Made by a program: the position numbers and the translations under genes. DNA of 47,420 bases from Clostridia bacterium (GTDB taxonomy: Bacteria; Bacillota; Clostridia; Oscillospirales; Acutalibacteraceae), in the NCBI GenBank assembly GCA_017622555.1, contig JAGAQV010000024.1:1-47420 (forward strand). The letters are read 5' to 3'. The stretch's first letter is position 1, and every line of letters begins with the position of its first letter. The notes under the pieces are model-generated. The model did not search any database and was not told the DNA's origin. It saw nothing but the letters and a program-made list of their open reading frames with translations. Of the stretch, positions 38,286 to 46,394 are shown piece by piece.

Positions 38286-38315
38286 TTACGAATTACGAAT
38301 TACGCATTACGAATT
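38283..38315. repeat. right inverted heptad repeat of the parE/parC insertion
   Basis: Units TTACGAA, TTACGAA, TTACGCA, TTACGAA at 38286-38313, opposite in orientation to the left array. The first bases overlap the stop codon of the four-helix-bundle gene. The parC ribosome binding site AAAGGA begins four bases past the end of the array at 38317. Confidence 0.9.
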
Positions 38316-38329
38316 CAAAGGATGAGAAT

Positions 38330-40573
38330 ATGGCACCGAGAAAGAAGAAGGAGCAGGAAGCTCCCAAAAAGAAAAATAATGCCAACGCTTATATTGCGGG
38401 CGCAGGTACAATAGTTGAAAGTCCCGTTACCGAAACTATAACCTCTAACTTTATGCCTTATGCTATGAGCGTTATTGTGTCCCGTGCAATTCCCGAAATT
38501 GATGGCTTTAAGCCGTCGCACCGCAAGTTGCTTTATACAATGTATTTGATGGGGCTTTTAAACGGTAAAACAATAAAATCGGCTAATATTGTTGGTCGCA
38601 CAATGCAGCTTAACCCTCACGGTGATGCCGCCATTTATGAAACAATGGTGCGTTTGTCCGAAGGTCACGAAGCACTTTTGCACCCCTTTGTAATGTCAAA
38701 GGGTTCATTCGGTAAGGCATATTCCCGTGATATGGCTTATGCGGCTTCCCGTTATACCGAAGCAAAGCTGGCACCAATTGCGGCCGAGCTTTTTACCGAT
38801 ATTGATAAGGACACGGTTGATTTTGTGGATAATTATGACGCCACAATGAAGGAGCCCGTGTTATTTCCCGTCACCTTCCCGACAATTCTTGTTAATGCAA
38901 ATATGGGTATTGCGGCAGGTATGGCAAGCTCGATTTGTCCCTTTAACTTAAAGGAAGTTTGCGAAACCACAATTGCTTACATCAAGGATGACGAAATCAA
39001 CGTGGCGGACACCCTTTTAGCGCCTGATTTTCCCATCGGCGGTCAGCTTTTATACAACCGCAGTGATATGGAAAAAATTTATGAAACGGGTCGTGGCAGT
39101 TTTAAGGTTAGGGGCGTTTACACATATGATAAATCTGCTAACTGCATTGATATTACTGAAATTCCGCCCACAACCACCTGTGAGCAGATTATCGAAAAGG
39201 TAGTTGAGCTTGTAAAGGCTAAAAAAATTACTGAAATTAACGACATTCGTGATGAAACCGACCTTGAGGGTCTTAAAATTACCATCGACCTAAAGCGTGG
39301 TATCGACCCCGACAAGCTGATGAAGAAAATCATTAAAATGACACCCTTTGAGGACAGCTTTGCCTGCAACTTCAACATTCTTATTGCAGGCTCACCTCGT
39401 GTTATGGGTGTTAAGGAAATTATTAGCGAGTGGGTTGCATACCGTGAGGAATGTGTGCGCCGCAGGGTTTATTTTAAGCTTTCAAAAGCAAAAGACCGTT
39501 TACATCTTTTAAAGGGTCTTGAAAAAATTCTTTTGGATATTGATAAAGCCATTAAAATTGTTAGGGAAACCGAGCAGGAATCCGAGGTTGTACCCAACCT
39601 TATGATCGGCTTTGGCATTGACGAAATTCAGGCCGAATACGTTGCAGAAATTAAGCTTCGCCATTTAAACCGCGAATATATTTTAAAACGCACAGCTGAT
39701 ATAGAAAACCTTATTAAAGAAATTGAAGAAATGGAAAGCATCCTTTCTTCAAAATCAAAGCTTAAGCGCATTATTATTAAAGAGCTTGAAACGGTTATTG
39801 ACAAATATGGCCGTGACCGTAAAACTCAAATCATTAGTGCCGAAACCGAAGCGGTTGACAGTGTTGAAATTGAGGTTGATAATTCGCCCGTTACATTGTT
39901 CTTCACAAATGACGGCTACTTTAAGAAGATTACACCGCAGTCACTTCGTATGAGCGGTGAGCAAAAGCTTAAAGAGGGGGACGAAATTACCCAAACTATT
40001 GAATCAACCAATGCCAGCGAGCTTTTATTCTTCAGCAACAAGGCGCAGGTTTATAAATCAAAAGCTGCTGATTTTGCTGACTCGAAGGCGAGCATTTTGG
40101 GTGATTATATCCCATCAAAGCTCGAATTTGACGAGGGCGAAAATGCAATTTATATGGTTGAAACAAATGACTATAAGGGTCACATGGTGTTTGTGTTTGA
40201 AAACGGTAAAATTTCACGCGTGCCGCTTGAATCCTATGCAACAAAAACCAACCGTAAAAAGCTTATAAAGGCATATAGCGAAAAATATCCCATTCACACA
40301 ATTTTGTTTGTTAAGGAAGACTGTGACATTTTGCTTAAATCGACTAACGGCCGTATGTTAATTGTTAATACCGCATCTATCCCTGCAAAAACTACAAAGG
40401 ATAACGGCGGTGTTGCGGTTATGACACAAAAGAAGGGTCAGCGCATTAGTGAAGTTACCCTTTACGAAAAGGGAACACTTGACAGCGAGCACCGCTACCG
40501 CACCCGTAATTTGCCCGCGGCGGGACAGAAAAAACCGACAGGCACGGCAGAACAGGCAATGCTTGATTTGTAA
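38330..40573 (+). CDS. parC: DNA topoisomerase IV subunit A
   Basis: 747 residues. The DNA-cutting subunit of the type IIA topoisomerase. A lysine-rich N-terminal tail (MAPRKKKEQEAPKKKN) precedes the breakage-reunion domain: FMPYAMSVIVSRAIPEIDGFKPSHR near 42-66, and the catalytic tyrosine in AASRYTEAKL near 140-149. A coiled coil and C-terminal beta-pinwheel follow, with a non-canonical pinwheel start; a GyrA box (QRRGGKG) was not seen, which supports topoisomerase IV over gyrase. It shares a transcript with parE, now interrupted by the four-helix-bundle insertion. Confidence 0.92.
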   Translation: MAPRKKKEQEAPKKKNNANAYIAGAGTIVESPVTETITSNFMPYAMSVIVSRAIPEIDGFKPSHRKLLYTMYLMGLLNGKTIKSANIVGRTMQLNPHGDAAIYETMVRLSEGHEALLHPFVMSKGSFGKAYSRDMAYAASRYTEAKLAPIAAELFTDIDKDTVDFVDNYDATMKEPVLFPVTFPTILVNANMGIAAGMASSICPFNLKEVCETTIAYIKDDEINVADTLLAPDFPIGGQLLYNRSDMEKIYETGRGSFKVRGVYTYDKSANCIDITEIPPTTTCEQIIEKVVELVKAKKITEINDIRDETDLEGLKITIDLKRGIDPDKLMKKIIKMTPFEDSFACNFNILIAGSPRVMGVKEIISEWVAYREECVRRRVYFKLSKAKDRLHLLKGLEKILLDIDKAIKIVRETEQESEVVPNLMIGFGIDEIQAEYVAEIKLRHLNREYILKRTADIENLIKEIEEMESILSSKSKLKRIIIKELETVIDKYGRDRKTQIISAETEAVDSVEIEVDNSPVTLFFTNDGYFKKITPQSLRMSGEQKLKEGDEITQTIESTNASELLFFSNKAQVYKSKAADFADSKASILGDYIPSKLEFDEGENAIYMVETNDYKGHMVFVFENGKISRVPLESYATKTNRKKLIKAYSEKYPIHTILFVKEDCDILLKSTNGRMLIVNTASIPAKTTKDNGGVAVMTQKKGQRISEVTLYEKGTLDSEHRYRTRNLPAAGQKKPTGTAEQAMLDL

Positions 40574-40591
40574 AAGACCAAATTGTGATAT

Positions 40592-40618
40592 GTAGGGGAT
40601 GATGCCTACATCATCCCT
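40592..40618. repeat. REP-like palindrome after parC
   Basis: GGGATGATG 40596-40604 pairs with CATCATCCC 40609-40617 around CCTA; GTAGG/CCTAC allows an alternative fold. There is no T run after it, so it is a poor terminator. It looks like a dispersed repeat unit. Confidence 0.5.
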
Positions 40619-40680
40619 CATTAACTTAATAATAAATATGTTTATATTGCATAATTTAAACTTTTATGCTAAAATATAAA

Positions 40681-40722
40681 ACCGCCCGACGTGTTATCAC
40701 ATCAGGCGGTGTCGGTCTTTTA
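40681..40722 (+). terminator. terminator-like hairpin before valS
   Basis: ACCGCCCGA 40681-40689 pairs with TCAGGCGGT 40702-40710 with one mismatch. It may end the parE-parC transcript or be part of the valS leader. A second pair, GTCGGTC 40711-40717 with GACCGAC 40748-40754, follows immediately. Confidence 0.5.
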
Positions 40723-40822
40723 AAGTTTAACTTTTGCAAACGCCTTTGACCGACAATAGTATCTTGTGTAGAAAACACAAAAATATTTATGTAATTATTT
40801 TCCAATTAGGATGTGTTAAAAA

Positions 40823-43531
40823 ATGGCTAAAGAACTCGCCAAGCAATACGACCCTAAAGAAGTTGAGGACAGAGTTTATGCCCAGTGGCTTCAGGGTAAG
40901 TATTTCCACGCAAAATGTGAAGAGGGTAAGGAAACTTACACCATCGTAATTCCGCCACCAAATATTACAGGTCAGCTTCATATGGGCCATGCGCTTGACA
41001 ACACCTTGCAGGATATTCTTATCCGTTTTAAGCGTATGCAAGGCTTTGATACCTTGTGGCTTCCCGGTACTGACCACGCTTCAATTGCTACCGAAGCTAA
41101 AATTGTTGAAAAAATGCGCGAAGAAGGTATTACTAAAGAAGATATCGGTCGTGACAGCTTTTTGGAACGCGCTTGGGATTGGAAAAAGCAATACGGCGGC
41201 CGTATTATCGAACAGCTTAAAAAGCTTGGCTCTTCTTGCGACTGGGACCGTGAACGCTTTACCCTTGACGAAGGCTGTAACAAAGCTGTTAACGAAGTGT
41301 TTGTTCGCCTTTATGAAAAGGGCCTTATATACCGCGGTAACCGTATGGTTAACTGGTGCCCGTACTGTAACACGTCAATTTCTGACGCGGAAGTTGAATA
41401 TGAAGAGCAGGACGGACACTTCTGGCATCTTCTTTACACAGTTAAGGAAACAGGCGAAAAGCTTGAGCTTGCAACAACACGTCCCGAAACGATGCTCGGC
41501 GATACTGCTGTTGCTATTAATGCGGATGATGAAAGATACAAGCATCTTCACGGCTGTCATGTAATTTTGCCGTTACTTAATAAGGAAATTCCTATCGTAT
41601 GCGATGAGCATGCAGATATGACAAAGGGTACGGGTGTTGTTAAAATTACTCCCGCACACGACCCTAACGACTTTGAAGTAGGTCTTCGTCATAATCTTCC
41701 CATAGTACGTACCTTCACTTATGACGGACATCTTACGGGGGCCGAGGATAAGCGAATTGCCGATGAGCTTATTGCCAGTGGCAGAGCAACCGAAAATGAA
41801 CCTGAGGTTCTTGACTGCGGTAAGTATGCGGGTATGACAACAAGGGAAGCAAGAAAGGCTATTCTTGCAGACCTTGAAGCAGGTGGCTATCTTAAGGAAG
41901 TTGAGCCTCGTAAGCACGAGGTTGGCACATGCTACCGTTGCCACAACACTATCGAACCTATGGTTTCAAAGCAGTGGTTTGTTCGTATGCTGCCCCTTGC
42001 AAAGCCTGCTATTGAAGCAGTTGAAAAGGGCGAAATTAAATTCGTTCCCGAAAGATTTACAAAGAACTATCTTAACTGGATGAACGGTACTCGCGACTGG
42101 TGTATTTCACGTCAGCTCTGGTGGGGACACAGAATTCCTGCCTGGTACTGTCAGGATTGCGGCGAAACTATCGTTTCAAAGACTGAGGTTACCGTTTGCC
42201 CCAAGTGCGGCAGCACACATCTTCATCAGGATGAGGACACTCTTGACACCTGGTTCTCATCAGCGCTTTGGCCCTTCTTTACATTGGGTTGGCCCGAAGA
42301 AACAGCTGATCTTAAGCATTATTATCCCACAAATACACTTGTTACGGGATACGATATAATCGGCTTCTGGGTATCGAGAATGATTTTCTCTGCTCTGGAA
42401 TATACAGGTAAAGTACCTTTTGACACTGTTCTTATCCACGGTCTTGTTCGTGACTCGCAGGGTAGAAAAATGTCTAAATCACTCGGCAACGGTGTTGACC
42501 CGCTTGAAGTTATTGACAACTACGGCGCTGACGCCTTAAGGTTCTCACTCGCAACAGGTAACAGCCCCGGTAACGATATGCGTTATATTCCCGAACGTGT
42601 TGAAGCCAGCCGTAATTTTGCAAACAAGATTTGGAATGCTGCAAGGTTTATTTTAATGAATCTTGAAAATGACCAAGAAATGCCGCTTGATTTAGGCGCT
42701 TTAGCACTTGAAGATAAGTGGATTTTGTCACAATACAACACTATTGTTGCTGAAGTAACCGAAAACCTTGATAAGTTTGAGCTTGGCCTCGCTATTCAAA
42801 AGCTTTATGACTTTATCTGGGATGTTTTCTGTGACTGGTATATCGAAATTTGCAAAGCACGTCTTAATGGTGAAGACGAAGCCGCAAAGAACACTGCACG
42901 CAGCGTATTGGTTTATGTGTTCACCAATACATTAAAGCTTTTGCATCCCTTTATACCCTTTATCACTGAAGAAATCTGGCAGTCAATGCCTCATGGTGAT
43001 GAAGAAGCGCTTATGATTTGTGAATGGCCCAAATTTAGTCAAGACCTCGCTTTCAAGGCAGAAGAAGCTGATTTTGAAAAGATTATGGCGGTTATCAAGG
43101 CTGTCCGTAACCGCCGTGCTGAAATGAACGTTCCGCCCAGCAAAAAGGCAAAGGTTTGTATTGCTTCTGCTGACAAGGCTGTTTTCCAAAGCGGTACCGC
43201 TTACATTTGCCGTTTGGCTTATGCAAGTGAAGTGGAAGTTGGCGATAGCTTTGATGCCGAAGGTGCAGTTCGTGTTATTACCGATGCCGCTACCGTTTAT
43301 ATGCCTATGAAAGAACTGGTTGACTTCTCGGCTGAAATTGAACGTCTTAAAAAGGATCTTAAGAAAGCCGAAGAAGATAAAGTATTCTTTGAAAAGAAGC
43401 TTAATAACCCCGGCTTTATGGCAAAAGCACCCGAAGCTCTTGTTGAACAGCAAAAGGCTGGTCTTGCTAAGGCGCTTGATAAAATTAAAATGATAAACGA
43501 TAGCATAGCGCAAATTGAGGAGATGCAGTAA
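40823..43531 (+). CDS. valS: Valyl-tRNA synthetase
   Basis: 902 residues, full length. Class I synthetase that charges tRNA-Val and edits threonine. HIGH motif as HMGH at 53-56 after PPPNITGQL; the CP1 editing domain has ATTRPETMLGDTAV near 218-231 and GTGVVKITPAHDPND near 271-285; a zinc ribbon CQDCGE...CPKCGS lies near 446-470; KMSKS appears as GRKMSKSLGNG near 549-559; a C-terminal coiled coil rich in Lys/Glu ends it. No T-box was found in the leader although many Firmicutes have one. The 3' end overlaps the lipoprotein start by one base. Confidence 0.97.
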   Translation: MAKELAKQYDPKEVEDRVYAQWLQGKYFHAKCEEGKETYTIVIPPPNITGQLHMGHALDNTLQDILIRFKRMQGFDTLWLPGTDHASIATEAKIVEKMREEGITKEDIGRDSFLERAWDWKKQYGGRIIEQLKKLGSSCDWDRERFTLDEGCNKAVNEVFVRLYEKGLIYRGNRMVNWCPYCNTSISDAEVEYEEQDGHFWHLLYTVKETGEKLELATTRPETMLGDTAVAINADDERYKHLHGCHVILPLLNKEIPIVCDEHADMTKGTGVVKITPAHDPNDFEVGLRHNLPIVRTFTYDGHLTGAEDKRIADELIASGRATENEPEVLDCGKYAGMTTREARKAILADLEAGGYLKEVEPRKHEVGTCYRCHNTIEPMVSKQWFVRMLPLAKPAIEAVEKGEIKFVPERFTKNYLNWMNGTRDWCISRQLWWGHRIPAWYCQDCGETIVSKTEVTVCPKCGSTHLHQDEDTLDTWFSSALWPFFTLGWPEETADLKHYYPTNTLVTGYDIIGFWVSRMIFSALEYTGKVPFDTVLIHGLVRDSQGRKMSKSLGNGVDPLEVIDNYGADALRFSLATGNSPGNDMRYIPERVEASRNFANKIWNAARFILMNLENDQEMPLDLGALALEDKWILSQYNTIVAEVTENLDKFELGLAIQKLYDFIWDVFCDWYIEICKARLNGEDEAAKNTARSVLVYVFTNTLKLLHPFIPFITEEIWQSMPHGDEEALMICEWPKFSQDLAFKAEEADFEKIMAVIKAVRNRRAEMNVPPSKKAKVCIASADKAVFQSGTAYICRLAYASEVEVGDSFDAEGAVRVITDAATVYMPMKELVDFSAEIERLKKDLKKAEEDKVFFEKKLNNPGFMAKAPEALVEQQKAGLAKALDKIKMINDSIAQIEEMQ

Positions 43532-44142
43532 TGTTTAAAAAAGTGATTTCATTTTTTGCCATTACGTTATTACTTTTTAGTTTGTGCGCATGTGATATTA
43601 ATGAAGTAATTACAGATGCAAGAGATGCAATCTTTGAAAGCGAAGGGTCTACCGATATAACAACAAGTAATATTACGGTTGAAAATAGTAACGGATATCG
43701 CATTTTCACTATGGAAGATTACAATGTAAGTTTTACCGTTCCTAAAGATTGGTATGTGGATATGGAAGACGCAGCGCTTGACATGTTTTGTGAAAACGGC
43801 AAGGTTTATATGGGTGTTTTCGGATATCATACAAGTGATTTTTCAGCCGAAGCCGATTACTTGAGAATTTGGGAAGACCAAAACGAAGGTGTTTTGGAAG
43901 AATACTCTAATGTAAACCAAATCGACCATACACCCAAGTTTGATTCTAAGGATAAAGAACTCAAAACAGCTCTCTATTCTTCTGAAATCAAAAATGTTAA
44001 GCAGTACTCGTATTTTGTTTTTGCGAAGCCCAAGACTAATGCAAATACATTTTTGTGGATTCAATTTTCAGGATTACCTTCAAACATATTGAACAATTTT
44101 GAAATGCTTGAGGATATTGTTGATTCAATTGAATTTAAGTGA
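43531..44142 (+). CDS. Predicted lipoprotein, function unknown
   Basis: 203 residues. A lipoprotein signal peptide is clear: MFKK, hydrophobic core, and lipobox SLCAC with the acylated cysteine at about residue 21. The mature part has FTVPKDWYVD near 69-78, which recalls PsbP/DUF-type domains that begin with a PKDW strand. This is a likeness only and no family is claimed. It overlaps valS by one base (TAATG), so it is translated from the valS mRNA by coupling. A terminator at 44153-44182 ends the operon. Confidence 0.8.
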   Translation: MFKKVISFFAITLLLFSLCACDINEVITDARDAIFESEGSTDITTSNITVENSNGYRIFTMEDYNVSFTVPKDWYVDMEDAALDMFCENGKVYMGVFGYHTSDFSAEADYLRIWEDQNEGVLEEYSNVNQIDHTPKFDSKDKELKTALYSSEIKNVKQYSYFVFAKPKTNANTFLWIQFSGLPSNILNNFEMLEDIVDSIEFK

Positions 44143-44152
44143 TTTTTAACTG

Positions 44153-44183
44153 AAAGGAGCGATATGATTTGTCGCTCCTTTTC
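44153..44183 (+). terminator. terminator of the valS-lipoprotein operon
   Basis: AAAGGAGCGA 44153-44162 pairs with TCGCTCCTTT 44172-44181, followed by TC and A/T-rich sequence. Confidence 0.8.
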
Positions 44184-44189
44184 AAAATT

Positions 44190-44292
44190 TAAAAAAGGAC
44201 TGCCCGTTTGGACAGTCCCTATATGGAACAAAAATCATCATCAGCACACTGCGGTGTATCATTTATGCGCTGTTTATTGCGTTTTTTGTTCC
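44190..44292 (-). ncRNA. candidate minus-strand structured RNA
   Basis: A hairpin GGACTGCC/GG-A-CAGTCC (44197-44218) is followed by TTTTTT only when read on the minus strand. It is thus a terminator for a transcript coming from the right, where no gene exists. Above it, a 10-bp stem GGAACAAAAA (44225-44234) with TTTTTGTTCC (44283-44292) encloses further small stems (ACAC/GTGT, CAGC/GCTG). This fits an RNA of about 100 nt opposite to the folC leader. No clear promoter was found for it. Confidence 0.35.
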
Positions 44293-44346
44293 TTTAATAT
44301 AATGTGCAGTATGTAAAATATAATACTTGTAAAGTTTTGGTGTTAT

Positions 44347-45552
44347 ATGAATTATTTGGAAACTTTAAATTACATTCATTCTCTTGGCAATTTTTCGTTG
44401 CCGTCCACCCTTGACCGAATAAAGCTGGTCTTACAAAAACTTGGCAACCCACAAAACAGCTTTAAAGCAATTCACATTGCGGGTACAAACGGCAAGGGTT
44501 CGGTATCCGCTATGCTTGCTAAGGTTTTTCAGACAGCTGGCTATAAAACGGCTCTTTTTATTTCACCGTTTATAATTGATTTTCGCGAGCGTATTCAGAT
44601 TAACGGTGAATTTATTAGCGAAGCTGATTTAGTTTACTATGCCCAAAAGGTAAAAACGACGAATGTTGCGCTTACTGAATTTGAATTTATAACCGCTATC
44701 GCTTTTTTATATTTTTGTGATAAAAAATGTGATATTGCAATAATCGAAACGGGTCTTGGCGGTCGGCTTGATGCCACAAACGCTTTAACAAACGTTATTG
44801 CAAGTGTTATTACAAAAATCGGGCTTGACCATACTGCAATTTTGGGTGACAGTATTGAAAAAATCACCGCCGAAAAATGCGGAATTATAAAAAATGCACC
44901 TGTTATTACAAGCTTTAACCAATGCGAAAGGGCTATGTCGGTTTTTGGGGAATTTAACCCCATTATTCCTGATAAAGCCTCCCTTGAAATTCTAAAAAGC
45001 GATATAACAGGTAACACCTATATATATAAAGGTGTGCAGTACAGCACCTCGCTTATTGGCAAACACCAAATTGAAAATTCACTTATCGTTATTGAAACGG
45101 TTAAAAGCTGTGGTATTAATATAGGTGATGAAACGGTTAAAACCGCTTTGGCAAACACCCATTTCCCCGCAAGGCTTGAGGCTGTCTCAAAAAAACCACT
45201 TATAATAATTGATGGCGCCCACAACCCTGACGGTGCTATGGCTTTGGCAGAATTTTTAAAAGGATATAATGGCAAAGCATCGGCTATAATTGGCGTTATG
45301 AAGGATAAGGATTATGAAACTGTTTTGCGTGTGTGCCTACCTTATATATATAAAGCGGTCGCTGTAACGGTGGAAAAACTACCCCGCAGCCTTAGTGCTG
45401 TTGACCTTTGTAAAACCGCAAGCAAATATACTAACTGCGTTGCCGCAAACAGCTATGACGAGGCGCTTGAGCTTTTAAAAAATGAAGAAACTATTTTCAT
45501 TTTCGGCTCACTTTATTTGGCGGCTTCTATTCGTGAAAAAATAAAATTTTAA
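44347..45552 (+). CDS. folC: Bifunctional folylpolyglutamate/dihydrofolate synthase
   Basis: 401 residues. Adds glutamate to folates and, in most bacteria, to dihydropteroate. Mur-ligase family: P-loop IAGTNGKGSVSAML near 43-56, SPFIIDFRERIQING near 77-91, the ETGLGGRLDATN segment near 129-140, GLDHTAILGDS near 160-170, FPARLE near 276-281 and DGAHNPDGA near 292-300. It lies between the lipoprotein unit and the spoIIA operon, with TATAAT-like boxes at 44298 and 44318. No THF riboswitch was seen. Confidence 0.95.
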   Translation: MNYLETLNYIHSLGNFSLPSTLDRIKLVLQKLGNPQNSFKAIHIAGTNGKGSVSAMLAKVFQTAGYKTALFISPFIIDFRERIQINGEFISEADLVYYAQKVKTTNVALTEFEFITAIAFLYFCDKKCDIAIIETGLGGRLDATNALTNVIASVITKIGLDHTAILGDSIEKITAEKCGIIKNAPVITSFNQCERAMSVFGEFNPIIPDKASLEILKSDITGNTYIYKGVQYSTSLIGKHQIENSLIVIETVKSCGINIGDETVKTALANTHFPARLEAVSKKPLIIIDGAHNPDGAMALAEFLKGYNGKASAIIGVMKDKDYETVLRVCLPYIYKAVAVTVEKLPRSLSAVDLCKTASKYTNCVAANSYDEALELLKNEETIFIFGSLYLAASIREKIKF

Positions 45553-45579
45553 TAAAACTAAATATGACAAATTTTTTAA

Positions 45580-45620
45580 GGACAAGTCTTTATACTATTA
45601 TAAGGACTTGTCCCATTTTT
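45580..45620 (+). terminator. terminator between folC and spoIIAA
   Basis: GGACAAGTC 45580-45588 pairs with GACTTGTCC 45605-45613, followed by CATTTTTATTT. Its loop contains TATACT, so the hairpin may overlap the spoIIA promoter. No convincing sigma-H box was found. Confidence 0.65.
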
Positions 45621-45637
45621 ATTTAGGAGTGAATTTT

Positions 45638-45949
45638 ATGTCGGTAGAAATTAACGTAACGGGTGAGGTTGTGACTGCTTATCTTTCGGGAGAGCTTGAC
45701 CACCACACCGCAAAGGAAATGCGTGAAGCTATTGATGCCGCAATCGAGCTTAATATGCCAACACTTGTCGTGCTTGACTTTAAGGATATTACCTTTATGG
45801 ATAGCTCGGGCATAGGCTTGGTTATGGGGCGGTACCGCTTACTTCAAAAAACAGGGGCGGATTTACACATCACCGAAACTCCACCTAATATATATAAGGT
45901 GTTTCGTTTATCGGGAATTGAAAAATTAGCAAAACTTGAAAGCAGGTAG
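45638..45949 (+). CDS. spoIIAA: Anti-sigma F factor antagonist SpoIIAA
   Basis: 103 residues from ATG 45638 (AGGAGTGA upstream). STAS-domain protein that frees sigma F by binding SpoIIAB. The regulatory phosphoserine lies in FMDSSGIGLVMGRY near residues 55-68. It is phosphorylated by SpoIIAB and dephosphorylated by SpoIIE. First gene of the tricistronic spoIIA operon, which acts in the forespore. Confidence 0.95.
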   Translation: MSVEINVTGEVVTAYLSGELDHHTAKEMREAIDAAIELNMPTLVVLDFKDITFMDSSGIGLVMGRYRLLQKTGADLHITETPPNIYKVFRLSGIEKLAKLESR

Positions 45950-45953
45950 AAAA

Positions 45954-46394
45954 ATGTTAAAAAACAAATTTACAATGACACTTCAGTCACGTTCGTTCAA
46001 TGAAAGCTTTGTTCGTGCAACCGTTTCGGCATTTGTGCTTCAGCTAGACCCCACTTTAGAAGAAATAAGTGATATTAAAACCGCAGTAAGCGAAGCGGTG
46101 ACAAACTGTATTGTTCACGCTTATAAGGAAGAGCTTGGCAACATTTACATAACCGCCGAAATTTATGATGATAATACTTTAAAAATTAAAATTCGTGATA
46201 AGGGTTGCGGTATTGAAAACATCAGCAAAGCTATGGAGCCACTTTTCACAACCGTTGGCGGCGAAAGGGCAGGGCTTGGCTTTGCAGTTATGCAAAGCTT
46301 TATGGACACAATAAAGGTACGGTCGGTTGTGGGGAAAGGCACAACTGTTTATCTTTCCAAAAAAATCGGCAAGCGTTTTAATCTAAATGGCTGA
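45954..46394 (+). CDS. spoIIAB: Anti-sigma F factor and kinase SpoIIAB
   Basis: 146 residues from ATG 45954 (a start at 45936 overlaps spoIIAA and lacks a site). GHKL serine kinase that holds sigma F and phosphorylates SpoIIAA. The N box is AVSEAVTNCIVHAYKEE near 42-58, G1 is RDKGCGIENI near 80-89, and G2 is GGERAGLGFAVMQSF near 102-116. It follows spoIIAA after 4 nt and overlaps sigF by 8 nt. Confidence 0.95.
   Translation: MLKNKFTMTLQSRSFNESFVRATVSAFVLQLDPTLEEISDIKTAVSEAVTNCIVHAYKEELGNIYITAEIYDDNTLKIKIRDKGCGIENISKAMEPLFTTVGGERAGLGFAVMQSFMDTIKVRSVVGKGTTVYLSKKIGKRFNLNG

Noticed and set aside
37891-38315. Heptad repeats as a CRISPR array
   Set aside because: Units are 7 bases, contiguous, without spacers, and inverted on the two sides of a gene.
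40640-40822. T-box riboswitch before valS
   Set aside because: The conserved T-box core (AGGGTGGNACCGCG) is not present and the leader is too short.
42983-43513. 176-codon minus-strand ORF inside valS
   Set aside because: Antisense to valS; no start site signals and no recognisable domain.
44187-44267. 26-codon minus-strand ORF in the folC upstream region
   Set aside because: It has no well-spaced ribosome binding site and runs through the terminator hairpin; more likely RNA structure than protein.
44190-44346. THF riboswitch before folC
   Set aside because: Conserved core sequences of the known THF classes were not found, and the strongest terminator points the other way.
45580-45640. Sigma-H promoter of the spoIIA operon
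   Set aside because: Expected in front of spoIIAA, but no -35/-10 pair with proper spacing could be matched by eye.
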